Positions 1 to 6,235 of a stretch of DNA of 7,997 bases are shown here, piece after piece. The translations under genes and the position numbers were made by a program. Below the pieces are notes generated by a model. The model made no database searches. It was not told where the DNA came from and worked only from the letters and a program-made list of their open reading frames with translations. Positions within the stretch are counted from its first letter, which is position 1. Each line of letters starts with the position of its first letter. This DNA comes from an uncultured Collinsella sp. (GTDB taxonomy: Bacteria; Actinomycetota; Coriobacteriia; Coriobacteriales; Coriobacteriaceae): NCBI GenBank assembly GCA_937981515.1, contig CALJNY010000268.1, positions 1-7,997 on the forward strand, read 5' to 3'.

Positions 1-100
1 CACGGCTTCGCAGGGTCGCGCGAGGCAAAGGTTTCCCCGCCCTGCGCTCCGGCGTTGAGTCGTCGTGTGCTCGCTACAGAAAAGCAGATAAGAAGTTTGC
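1..100. other. unassigned tail upstream of terminator
   Basis: No gene can be identified here. On the + strand one frame would give an 18-codon C-terminus ending in TGA at 56-58, but it matches no family I recognise, and another frame stays open straight through the downstream hairpin, so openness is not informative. A 7-base inverted repeat pairs 9-15 with 40-46 (CGCAGGG and CCCTGCG), so the stretch could instead be the structured 3' end of an RNA or an untranslated tail. The strong terminator that follows implies that some transcript enters from the left. Confidence 0.3.
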
Positions 101-131
101 GTGCCGCCCCTTATGGGGCGGCACGTTTTGT
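99..131 (+). terminator. strong intrinsic terminator
   Basis: A perfect 10-base-pair GC-rich stem (GTGCCGCCCC at 101-110, GGGGCGGCAC at 115-124) closes a TTAT loop. It extends by a C-G and a G-U pair outward and runs directly into GTTTTGTTT. This is the textbook form of a Rho-independent terminator for rightward transcription. It separates whatever lies to the left from the genes of this window. Confidence 0.9.
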
Positions 132-223
132 TTGGGGTCCCTGTCTTCACAATTTTCGTCAAGCTTTTGGTTAGGTTTTGGTCGGATGGCGCAAGGGCGA
201 AAGGGCAAAAGATTGCTGGCGAA

Positions 224-286
224 AAAAGCTCAAAGAAAGTGCTGGTAGGGGAGTTGTTGAGCTTTTCGACAGCTTTTGAGCAAAAG
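224..286. repeat. nested inverted repeats in leader
   Basis: AAAAGCTCAA at 224-233 is exactly complementary to TTGAGCTTTT at 257-266, leaving a 23-base loop. Immediately downstream, CTTTTG (273-278) and CAAAAG (281-286) form a second tight inverted repeat, and GCTCAAA at 228-234 also matches TTTGAGC at 275-281. The alternatives are mutually exclusive pairings. They could be an operator-like site or a weak structured region; there is no GC-rich stem followed by a U-tract, so an ordinary terminator is unlikely. Confidence 0.4.
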
Positions 287-304
287 AAACTTTGTGGCTA
301 TTGT
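276..304 (+). promoter_or_regulatory. possible sigma-70-type promoter
   Basis: TTGAGC at 276-281 (4 of 6 to the -35 consensus) is followed by a 17-base spacer and TATTGT at 299-304 (4 of 6 to the -10 consensus). It would give a leader of about 70 bases for the gene starting at 383. Its -35 overlaps the inverted repeat at 273-286, so the repeat could act as an operator. The match is modest and unproven. Confidence 0.3.
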
Positions 305-382
305 CGGTGATTGCGTTGTCGCGGTCATGGTGGTGCGGGATGCTGGTCGTAAGCGTCGAATGCTCCGATTTTGGAGGCCAGC

Positions 383-805
383 ATGGACCTGTTTCTTGAG
401 ACTCCGCAGCAACAAGCTGAGCGCATGTTGCGTCAGCAGCAACGGCTCATGGAGATGCAAATGCAAGGGGTAGCCGCCCAGCCCCCTGCGCAAAATGCCA
501 CGCCTGCGGTTTCGCCTGCGGGCGGATCGGCGCCAGAAAACTATTCCGTACAACAAGATTCATATGCGCAGGAGCTTGCGTTCGACAAGCGCCGCACACG
601 TCACCGCCGCGTGGGCCAGCGCCTGCGCACGTTAGCGATGATCGTGCTGATCCCGTTGGGACTCGCGGCAATCTTCTTGGCCTCATATGCCCTCACGTGC
701 ATTCTCAACGGCGCCTCGCCCAATGAGGTGCTTCAGCACTTGGCAGCTCTCGGCCAGCGCCTAGGCGATGTCGTAACAACCGTTCGCGCCGGCTGGGAGA
801 GTTAG
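383..805 (+). CDS. small single-pass membrane protein, unknown function
   Basis: A 140-residue protein that I do not recognise as a named family. The ATG at 383 is chosen because GGAGG at 373-377 sits 5 bases upstream; an in-frame TTG at 371 overlaps that site. Residues 1-28 are rich in Gln, Glu and Met and could form an amphipathic helix (PQQQAERMLRQQQRLMEMQM). Residues 30-60 are Ala/Pro/Gly/Ser-rich and probably disordered. A strongly basic patch at about 69-82 (KRRTRHRRVGQRLR) directly precedes one hydrophobic segment at about 83-108. By the positive-inside rule the long N-terminus should be cytoplasmic, with a tail of about 32 residues outside. There is no signal peptide or catalytic motif. 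It stands alone between the terminator at 99-131 and the nucleotidyltransferase cassette. Codon use and the good ribosome site support a real gene; its function is open. Confidence 0.75.
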   Translation: MDLFLETPQQQAERMLRQQQRLMEMQMQGVAAQPPAQNATPAVSPAGGSAPENYSVQQDSYAQELAFDKRRTRHRRVGQRLRTLAMIVLIPLGLAAIFLASYALTCILNGASPNEVLQHLAALGQRLGDVVTTVRAGWES

Positions 806-928
806 CGTTTGTCACATTAGGGCTTCTAGGGTGTAGGGATTATCGCCACGAGTAGAATTCTTGCAATCTGTAGGTCCTGTCGTGCGACTGAATAGTATTA
901 TTGAAGATGAATAATAATAGGATTTGCT
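806..928 (+). promoter_or_regulatory. AT-rich upstream region of the nucleotidyltransferase cassette
   Basis: This 123-base gap has no terminator hairpin that I can see and becomes AT-rich towards its 3' end. TATTAT at 896-901 is 5 of 6 to a -10 box, but no convincing -35 lies 16-18 bases upstream. AGGA at 919-922 lies 6 bases before the ATG at 929 and is a moderate ribosome binding site. A promoter for the two-gene cassette most likely lies here; read-through from the preceding gene cannot be excluded. Confidence 0.3.
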
Positions 929-1459
929 ATGTATAAGCAGGATTTAGAGCGGACTCTTTTGGGCATTGACGAAGAGGCGGAGCTGGAAATAGGTCCAAGA
1001 GACGACAGGCCGAGCGTTGTATTGGTGGGAGGAAGCGCCTTCATGCTAAACGATGTAACGAATCGGTCGGTTACACATGACATTGATGTGTTTGAGGCAG
1101 ACAGGTGCCTCCGCGAGATCATAGCTCGATATCCCGAGGTGAATGGTATGGCGGTGGCATATTGTAATCAGATGCCATTCAATTACGAAGATCGTTTGAT
1201 TCCCTTGGATATTGGCGCGCGTTTTATCAGGTACTTTACGCCATCCTTGGAGGACCTGGCGGTAATGAAGCTCTACGCCTACCGTCCGAACGACATCGTC
1301 GACCTCCATAGTCGAGCGTTTATCGACCGACTTGATTGGGATCTGCTCGAACGGCTTATATTCGACGAGGGCGAGGCGCTGGCGTCTTCGCCTTCGGAGC
1401 GGAGTTATCAAGAGATGGTCTGGACATACAGGCAATACAAAAAGGAGGTGCTCGGTTGA
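929..1459 (+). CDS. nucleotidyltransferase-fold protein (AbiEii/DUF6036-like), putative toxin
   Basis: A 176-residue protein with the hallmarks of a minimal nucleotidyltransferase of the AbiEii/DUF6036 group. A Gly-Gly-Ser-Ala helix start is at 33-38 (VGGSAF). An acidic metal-binding pair follows in THDIDVF (D51 and D53). After a central beta region come the C-terminal elements TPSLEDLAVMKL (104-115, with K114) and a D122/D125 pair in NDIVDL. This order matches the motif plan of AbiEii and related MenT-type toxins, where the DxD acts in nucleotide transfer to a target RNA; the target here is unknown. The protein is shorter than AbiEii itself (about 300 residues) and is nearer the small DUF6036 proteins. 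It overlaps the next gene by the TTGA junction, so the two are probably made together. Codon use is less GC-biased than in RmuC downstream, suggesting accessory DNA. The fold is well supported; the toxin role is inferred. Confidence 0.8.
   Translation: MYKQDLERTLLGIDEEAELEIGPRDDRPSVVLVGGSAFMLNDVTNRSVTHDIDVFEADRCLREIIARYPEVNGMAVAYCNQMPFNYEDRLIPLDIGARFIRYFTPSLEDLAVMKLYAYRPNDIVDLHSRAFIDRLDWDLLERLIFDEGEALASSPSERSYQEMVWTYRQYKKEVLG
1441..1458 (+). promoter_or_regulatory. internal ribosome binding site setting a TTG start
   Basis: AAAGGAGGTG at 1441-1450 is a near-perfect Shine-Dalgarno sequence inside the last codons of the nucleotidyltransferase gene. It lies 7 bases before the TTG at 1456-1458, whose last two bases are also the start of the upstream TGA stop. 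No ATG or GTG is equally placed, so this site decides the start of the second gene and implies translational coupling with strong re-initiation. Confidence 0.75.
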
Positions 1460-2019
1460 ATCTGACCTTTGAGGGATTCTTAAAAGGCTATTGCCGAGAG
1501 CTATCCGGACAGCAGTCGCTGAGTTTTAGAAAACTGGTTGAGCAGGCGACGACGGTTGCGCCGCGCGTGGCGGAGCCTCTGTTTTTGCTCGCTTTGGCGC
1601 AAGGAAAAGCCGAATACGTTCTGGGCTTATCCGAGGGCTCGTGGATGGAAGAGGATTACCGAGGCGTTTTGTCCTTGTACGATCAAGCGGGTGGCATGGC
1701 GTCTCTATGTGCCAAAAGTGAGCTCCCCAACCGTTATGCCAACGTTTGGCGTGCGTATAGAGCGGTGAAGGAAAAGCCGGTGGCGGACAGAAGGATCAAC
1801 GCCCTGATGCGAAAAAGAACATTGGGAGCGCTAAGGGAATCGGGCGGCACGCGCTACGGTCTCTGCCGCGATTTGAATCTGAATAAGGGAAACGTGTACG
1901 CATACTTAGCCGGCGATGACTCAAAGGTGAGCAGGGAGACGGCGCGCCGCATTATGGAATATGCGGAGGAGAGGGGCACCCAAGAAGGGGCCTGGCGCCC
2001 GGTGCGTGTGGCGGGGTAA
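1456..2019 (+). CDS. helix-turn-helix protein paired with the nucleotidyltransferase, putative antitoxin/repressor
   Basis: A 187-residue protein beginning at TTG 1456. Residues 1-115 are a mostly helical region that I cannot assign to a family. Residues about 119-170 look like a Cro/XRE or LacI-type helix-turn-helix: TRYGLCRDLNL (132-142) as the first helix, NKGNVYAYLAGD (143-154) as the recognition helix, then VSRETARRIMEYA (158-170). The pattern Leu-x-Leu-x-Lys-Gly-x-Val-x-x-Tyr-Leu is typical of such domains. The C-terminal tail is short and basic. The TTGA overlap with the nucleotidyltransferase gene and the very strong ribosome site suggest stoichiometric or excess synthesis, as expected of an antitoxin and autorepressor. 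The order is toxin first, the reverse of AbiEi-AbiEii. The DNA-binding domain is at the C-terminus rather than the N-terminus. Pairing is well supported; the antitoxin function is inferred from context. Confidence 0.75.
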   Translation: MNLTFEGFLKGYCRELSGQQSLSFRKLVEQATTVAPRVAEPLFLLALAQGKAEYVLGLSEGSWMEEDYRGVLSLYDQAGGMASLCAKSELPNRYANVWRAYRAVKEKPVADRRINALMRKRTLGALRESGGTRYGLCRDLNLNKGNVYAYLAGDDSKVSRETARRIMEYAEERGTQEGAWRPVRVAG

Positions 2020-2070
2020 GATTGATCGCGGTTTTGATTGATGATCGATTGGGTTTGTTGGGCGGAGCCT

Positions 2071-3426
2071 ATGTCTGCTATTGATATTGCGCTTGTTGTG
2101 ATTGCCTTGGTGGCGGTGGGAGTTGCTGTGGTTTGCACCCTGCAGCTTAAAGGCCTTCGTGCCGAGTTGCGAGAGCGTGGCGGCAGCGACGCGGAGACGC
2201 TCGCGGCGCTCGAGCAGGCCAACAACGCGCTCGACACCCTGAACGTCGCGCTGGCAGAAACCCGTCGCACGGCAAACGCCATCGCGCAGCAGCAGACGAC
2301 CGACGCCGCCGTAGAGCAGCAGCGCTACCTGACCATCGCGCGTGAGTTCTCGCAGGCTGGCGACCGTATGGATGACCTGCGCCGCGAGACGGCCCAGCAG
2401 CTCGGTGCCAACCGCGAGGGCATCGAGCACCGCTTGGACAAGGTGCGCGAGACGGTCGATGCCCAGCTGGGCGCCATCCGCAAGGACAACAACGTGCAGC
2501 TCGATCAGATGCGCGCGACGGTGGACGAGAAACTCTCCCGCACGCTCAACGATCGCCTGTCTGCATCGTTTAAGCAGGTGAGCGACCAGCTCGAGGCTGT
2601 GTACAAGGGTTTGGGCGATATGCAGTCCATTGCCACCGGCGTCGGCGACCTCAAGCGCGTGCTGGGCAATGTTAAGGCGCGCGGCATTTTGGGCGAGGTG
2701 CAGCTGGGTGCGATCCTGGCGGACATCCTTACGCCCGACCAGTATCTGGAAAATGTCGCCACCAAGCCCGGTGCCTCGGAGCGCGTTGAGTTTGCCGTCA
2801 AGCTGCCGGTGGACGAGGGCGATCCCGTGCTGCTGCCGATTGACTCCAAATTCCCGGGCGACGCGTACGAGCATCTGCTCGACGCGCAAGAGTCGGGTGA
2901 TGCCGAGGCTGTGGCCGCCGCGCGCAAGACGCTCGATATGATGGTGAAGCGCGAGGCAAAGGACATTTGCGAGAAGTACCTGAGCGTGCCCGCGACGACC
3001 AACTTCGGCATTCTGTTCGTTCCGTTTGAGGGGCTGTACGCCGAGGTCGTCAGCCGTCCCGGGCTTATCGAGACCCTGGGCCGCGACTATCACGTCAACG
3101 TTGCCGGCCCCAGCACCATGGCCGCCATCCTCAACAGTCTGCAGATGAGCTACCAGACGTTTAGGCTGCAAAAACGCACCGATGACGTGCTGCGCGTGCT
3201 TTCCGCCGTCAAGGCTGAGCTGCCGCGCTATCAGGCGGCGCTGCGTCGTGCGCAGCAGCAGATCGAGACCGCGGGCAAGACGGTCGAGGGCATTATCACC
3301 ACGCGCACCAACGTTATGGAGCGCAAGCTCAAGGACATCGACGCGCTGGAGGATGCCGGGGAGGCCGACGAGATCTTGGGGCTCACGTCCGCGGGCCTGC
3401 TCGCAGACCAAGAAGACAAGGACTAG
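2071..3426 (+). CDS. rmuC: RmuC-family DNA recombination protein
   Basis: A 451-residue RmuC homologue. This family limits recombination at inverted repeats in E. coli and has a nuclease-like core; its exact reaction is not settled. Residues 4-24 form one hydrophobic N-terminal anchor, followed by a long charged coiled coil at about 30-190. The conserved core starts near 200 with KARGILGEVQLGAIL (202-216) and the P222-D223-Q224-Y225 element, continues with LPIDSKFPGDAYEHLL (255-270), and then FGILFVPFEGLYAEV (312-326) and MAAILNSLQMSYQT (350-363), all typical of the family. Length is normal. ATG 2071 is chosen because the hydrophobic anchor begins directly after it; GGAG at 2064-2067 is only 3 bases away, so an in-frame ATG at 2041 or TTG at 2038 remains possible, but these lack a clear ribosome site. 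A 51-base gap separates it from the cassette upstream. There is no sign of damage. Confidence 0.93.
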   Translation: MSAIDIALVVIALVAVGVAVVCTLQLKGLRAELRERGGSDAETLAALEQANNALDTLNVALAETRRTANAIAQQQTTDAAVEQQRYLTIAREFSQAGDRMDDLRRETAQQLGANREGIEHRLDKVRETVDAQLGAIRKDNNVQLDQMRATVDEKLSRTLNDRLSASFKQVSDQLEAVYKGLGDMQSIATGVGDLKRVLGNVKARGILGEVQLGAILADILTPDQYLENVATKPGASERVEFAVKLPVDEGDPVLLPIDSKFPGDAYEHLLDAQESGDAEAVAAARKTLDMMVKREAKDICEKYLSVPATTNFGILFVPFEGLYAEVVSRPGLIETLGRDYHVNVAGPSTMAAILNSLQMSYQTFRLQKRTDDVLRVLSAVKAELPRYQAALRRAQQQIETAGKTVEGIITTRTNVMERKLKDIDALEDAGEADEILGLTSAGLLADQEDKD

Positions 3427-3453
3427 CCGTGCCTGACGGCGGGGCGTCTGCGC

Positions 3454-3476
3454 AAGCGCGGAGCGCGGGCGCTTTT
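3454..3476 (+). terminator. weak terminator-like hairpin after rmuC
   Basis: AAGCGC at 3454-3459 pairs with GCGCTT at 3469-3474 around a 9-base GC-rich loop, ending in TTTT at 3473-3476. The stem is short and the T-run brief, so it may only attenuate transcription from rmuC into the exporter gene. Confidence 0.3.
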
Positions 3477-3492
3477 CGCGTCGTACGTGCCT

Positions 3493-3517
3493 GAAGCGCG
3501 CTTCGGTGTGCAACAAT
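3493..3517 (+). promoter_or_regulatory. 12-base palindrome next to a possible -10 box, upstream of the ABC exporter
   Basis: GAAGCGCGCTTC at 3493-3504 is a perfect 12-base palindrome. AACAAT at 3512-3517 could be a -10 element (4 of 6 to TATAAT), which would place the palindrome in the promoter spacer, a usual position for an operator. The -35 is poor. A similar GGGACAAT is found at 5368-5375 before the endonuclease III gene. No regulator gene is adjacent. Operator function is a guess from position and symmetry. Confidence 0.3.
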
Positions 3518-3551
3518 GGCGTTTCGCCCTGCCAGATGCGAAAGGAAGCCC

Positions 3552-5354
3552 ATGTCTCAGAGAAGCACCAGCCCGCTCAAGCGCTCCACCGTGCGCCGCA
3601 CGCTGCGGCGGTTTTGGGATGTCACGCGCACACAGCCGCTGATCGTCTTTCTCTCGGTGTTCTCGTCGGCGGGCTATATCTTTTTGCTCACGTTTGCCAA
3701 CACCTACGTGATGGCGCTTATCGTCGACCGCGTCCAAGCCGGCCCCGTGGCAGGCGACCAGGTGTTTGAAGTTTTTGGCCCCTACATTCTGGCGCTCGTG
3801 CTCGTTAATCTGGTAGGCCAGATCCTCTCCAAGCTGCAGGACTACACCGTCTACAAGCTCGAGATTGCGGGCAACTATCACCTGGCGCGCTTGTGCTTTG
3901 ACACGCTCTCCAATCAATCCATGACATTCCACACCAGTCGCTTTGGCGGATCGCTCGTGAGCCAGACGAGCCGTTTTATGAGCGGCTACACGGGGCTGGT
4001 GGACGTGACGGTGTATTCGCTCATTCCCACTATCACCTCGGTCGTCTGCACGGTGGCGGCGCTCGCCCCGGTGGTGCCGACGTTTACCGTGATCCTGGTG
4101 GGCATCATGGTCGTCTACATTGCGTTTGTCTGGCTTATGTACAAGCGCATCATGCCGCTTTCGGCCGCGACGTCCGCCGCGCAGAACAAGCTGTCGGGCG
4201 TGCTGTCCGATGCGGTCACGAATATCCTGGCCGTCAAGACCTGTGGGCGCGAGGACTTTGAGCGCGACCTGTTCGATACCGCCGACCGCGCCGCGCGCGA
4301 CGCCGAGACGGTTTCGATGTACGCCATGATGCAGCGCAACTTTACGACCTCGGGCCTTATCGTCATCACCATGGCCGTGGTGAGCGTGTTCGTGGCGGGC
4401 GGTAACGCGTGGTTTGGCATCTCTGCCGGCGCGCTCGTCATGATTTTTACCTATACGTACAACCTCACCATGCGCCTGAACTACGTGAGCTCCATGATGC
4501 AACGCATCAACCGCGCGCTGGGCGATGCGGCCGAGATGACACGCGTGCTGGACGAGCCGCGTCTGGTGGCGGACGACGAGAATGCTCCCGAGCTCAAGGT
4601 GGGCGAGGGCGCGATTGATTTTGAGCACCTGAGCTTTGCATACCGTGACGCCGCGGCGGGCGAGAACGTGTTCGACGACCTGACGCTTCATGTGGCGGCG
4701 GGTCAGCGCGTGGGCCTGGTGGGCAAATCGGGCTCGGGCAAGACGACGCTCACCAAGCTGTTGCTGCGCTTGGACGATGTTCAGGGTGGCCGCGTGCTCG
4801 TGGACGGCCAAGACGTCTCGCGCTGCACGCAGCAGAGCCTGCGCCGCCAGGTTGCCTACGTGCCGCAGGAGGCGCTGCTGTTCCACCGCTCCATTCGTGA
4901 GAATATCGCCTACGGGCGTCCCGACGCTACTGACGAGCAGATTCGCGAGGCTGCGCGCCTGGCCAATGCCCTGGAGTTTATCGATCGCCTGCCTCGTGGC
5001 TTTGACACCATGGTAGGCGAGCGCGGCGTTAAGCTTTCGGGCGGCCAACGCCAGCGAGTGGCCATCGCCCGCGCTATCTTGACCGACGCGCCGATTCTGG
5101 TGCTCGACGAGGCGACTTCTGCCTTGGATAGCGAGTCCGAGGCGTTGGTGCAGGAGGCGCTCGAGAACCTGATGCGCGGCCGCACCTCCATTGTGGTGGC
5201 ACATCGCCTGTCCACCGTGGCGGCGCTCGATCGCATCGTGGTGCTGGCGGACGGCGAGATTGTCGAGGACGGTACGCATGCGCAGCTTGTCGAGGCGGGC
5301 GGTGAGTACGCAAGCCTGTGGAGCCGCCAGACCGGCGCATTTTTGGAGGCGTAA
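3552..5354 (+). CDS. ABC exporter half-transporter (fused membrane and ATPase domains)
   Basis: A 600-residue half-transporter of the MsbA/BmrA/MdlB type that couples ATP hydrolysis to export of an unknown substrate. ATG 3552 is chosen for AAAGGAAG at 3541-3548; an in-frame ATG at 3516 has no such site. Six membrane segments are visible at about 30-58, 78-95, 155-173, 177-198, 267-288 and 290-307. The ATPase domain is complete: Walker A GKSGSGKT (391-398), Q-loop Q439, signature LSGGQ (495-499), Walker B ILVLDE (515-520) with E520, D-loop SALD (523-526) and switch H551. All catalytic residues are intact, so it should be active. No second half-transporter is adjacent, which favours a homodimer or a partner encoded elsewhere. 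The 125-base gap to rmuC holds a weak hairpin and a palindrome. The substrate (drug, lipid or peptide) cannot be read from the sequence. There is no N-terminal peptidase domain, so it is not a bacteriocin-processing exporter. Confidence 0.93.
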   Translation: MSQRSTSPLKRSTVRRTLRRFWDVTRTQPLIVFLSVFSSAGYIFLLTFANTYVMALIVDRVQAGPVAGDQVFEVFGPYILALVLVNLVGQILSKLQDYTVYKLEIAGNYHLARLCFDTLSNQSMTFHTSRFGGSLVSQTSRFMSGYTGLVDVTVYSLIPTITSVVCTVAALAPVVPTFTVILVGIMVVYIAFVWLMYKRIMPLSAATSAAQNKLSGVLSDAVTNILAVKTCGREDFERDLFDTADRAARDAETVSMYAMMQRNFTTSGLIVITMAVVSVFVAGGNAWFGISAGALVMIFTYTYNLTMRLNYVSSMMQRINRALGDAAEMTRVLDEPRLVADDENAPELKVGEGAIDFEHLSFAYRDAAAGENVFDDLTLHVAAGQRVGLVGKSGSGKTTLTKLLLRLDDVQGGRVLVDGQDVSRCTQQSLRRQVAYVPQEALLFHRSIRENIAYGRPDATDEQIREAARLANALEFIDRLPRGFDTMVGERGVKLSGGQRQRVAIARAILTDAPILVLDEATSALDSESEALVQEALENLMRGRTSIVVAHRLSTVAALDRIVVLADGEIVEDGTHAQLVEAGGEYASLWSRQTGAFLEA

Positions 5355-5416
5355 GCGCCCCGGACGTGGGACAATCGTGCCTGTAGTTTGTTGTGCCGCT
5401 GAGCCGAGGAGCCGCT

Positions 5417-6082
5417 ATGCCACGCGAGACCAATGCCGCCAAACGCGAGCGCGCCGTTGAGGTGTGCGAGCGCCTCAACCGTCGCTATGGCCCGGTCGAG
5501 TGTTTTTTGGACCACGAGAATCCCTTTAGGCTGCTCATCGCGGTACTGCTCTCGGCTCAGACGACCGATGCACAGGTCAACAAGGTGACGCCGCGGCTGT
5601 TTGCCCAGTGGCCCACGCCCGAGGCCATGGCCGGCGCGAGCGTGGCCGATGTGGCCGAGACCATTAAGTCGCTCGGCTTTTATAAGAGCAAAGCCAAACA
5701 CGCCGTGGAGGCCGCGCAGATGATCGTTGCCGACTACGGCGGCGAGGTACCGGCCGACATGAAGGAGCTCGTCAAGCTGCCGGGAGTGGGGCGCAAGACG
5801 GCGAACATCGTGCTCAACGTGGGGTACGGCATTGTCGAGGGCATCGCGGTCGATACACACGTCAACCGCATCGCGCATCGCCTGATGCTGAGTCCTAAGA
5901 CGCATGCCAAAGAGCCGCTCAAGACCGAGCAAGATCTGCTCAAGATTTTGCCGCACGAGTATTGGGAGTCGGTCAACCACCAGTGGATCACCTTTGGCCG
6001 CGAAATCTGCGACGCCCGCAAACCCAAGTGCGACGAGTGCCCACTGGCAGATCTTTGCCCCAGCGTACGGGTGGTGCAATAG
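5417..6082 (+). CDS. nth: endonuclease III, base-excision DNA glycosylase/AP lyase
   Basis: A 221-residue endonuclease III. It removes oxidised pyrimidines and nicks the abasic site by beta-elimination in base excision repair. The helix-hairpin-helix is LPGVGRKTA (121-129), with the catalytic lysine K127 (K120 in E. coli). The catalytic aspartate is D146 in VDTHVNR (D138 in E. coli). LLSAQTTD (44-51) is the conserved N-terminal core. The [4Fe-4S] cluster is complete as C198-x6-C205-x2-C208-x5-C214. ATG 5417 is set by GAGGAG at 5406-5411; an in-frame GTG at 5393 would overlap that site. The gene lies 62 bases after the ABC exporter with no terminator between, so co-transcription is possible. 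Length and motifs are those of a normal, functional enzyme. Confidence 0.97.
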   Translation: MPRETNAAKRERAVEVCERLNRRYGPVECFLDHENPFRLLIAVLLSAQTTDAQVNKVTPRLFAQWPTPEAMAGASVADVAETIKSLGFYKSKAKHAVEAAQMIVADYGGEVPADMKELVKLPGVGRKTANIVLNVGYGIVEGIAVDTHVNRIAHRLMLSPKTHAKEPLKTEQDLLKILPHEYWESVNHQWITFGREICDARKPKCDECPLADLCPSVRVVQ

Positions 6083-6109
6083 CTTTTTGCAAACTTTTTT
6101 GCAAAAAAG
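6083..6109. repeat. tandem CTTTTTGCAAA units ending in a perfect palindrome
   Basis: Directly after the nth stop codon, CTTTTTGCAAA (6083-6093) is followed without a gap by CTTTTTTGCAAA (6094-6105). The second copy runs on into a perfect 16-base palindrome (6094-6109). In RNA, 6084-6090 could also pair with 6101-6107, but no U-tract follows, so this is not an ordinary terminator. It could be a protein binding site or part of a poor transcription end for nth. Confidence 0.4.
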
Positions 6110-6129
6110 GTCTAAATCATAGATACAGC

Positions 6130-6159
6130 TTGGTTGCGCAACCAATTCGTGTTTTTTTT
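6130..6159 (+). terminator. palindrome followed by eight T, possible terminator
   Basis: TTGGTTGCGCAACCAA at 6130-6145 is a perfect 16-base palindrome, giving a 6-pair stem with a GCGC loop. After TTCGTG comes a run of eight T (6152-6159). It is the likeliest end for the nth transcript. The 6-base separation of stem and T-run and the modest stem make it weaker than the hairpin at 99-131. The symmetry would also suit an operator for the surface protein gene. Confidence 0.45.
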
Positions 6160-6188
6160 CCTTTTAAATAAACCGTGCATTAGTAAAT

Positions 6189-6210
6189 CTGTCTCGTTTT
6201 TTCGGGACGG
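6189..6210 (+). promoter_or_regulatory. leader hairpin before the surface protein gene
   Basis: CTGTCTCG (6189-6196) can pair with CGGGACGG (6203-6210) over a TTTTTT loop, with two G-U pairs. It ends about 13 bases before the AAAGGGG ribosome site at 6224-6230, so if transcribed it would sit in the 5' leader and could affect mRNA stability or ribosome access. No riboswitch class is recognised. No clear -35/-10 pair was found between 6146 and 6188, although that stretch is AT-rich. Confidence 0.3.
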
Positions 6211-6235
6211 GCTGTTTCTGAACAAAGGGGAAAAC

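Noticed and set aside
1..58. C-terminal end of an upstream protein gene stopping at 56-58
   Set aside because: The 18 codons show no recognisable family feature and other frames are equally plausible, so it is noted only as unassigned sequence.
1..100. tRNA or tmRNA 3' end before the terminator
   Set aside because: No T-arm consensus, acceptor stem or CCA-proximal pattern could be found, although a short inverted repeat is present.
101..310. 69-codon open frame on the + strand starting inside the terminator
   Set aside because: It begins in the hairpin stem, has no ribosome site and crosses the inverted repeats; its translation shows no domain.
276..473. 65-codon open frame on the + strand
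   Set aside because: It overlaps the better supported gene at 383 in another frame and lacks a ribosome site.
1921..3516. 531-codon open frame on the - strand
   Set aside because: It is antisense to rmuC, whose family motifs are unmistakable. GC-rich third positions suppress stop codons in the opposite frame, and the translation is His/Arg/Leu-rich without any domain.
3423..5279. 618-codon open frame on the - strand
   Set aside because: It is antisense to the ABC exporter, which carries all ATPase motifs. The His/Arg/Ala-rich translation is a typical shadow of a GC-rich gene.
4910..6145. 411-codon open frame on the - strand
   Set aside because: It spans the end of the exporter, the gap and all of nth in antisense, with no motif or ribosome site.
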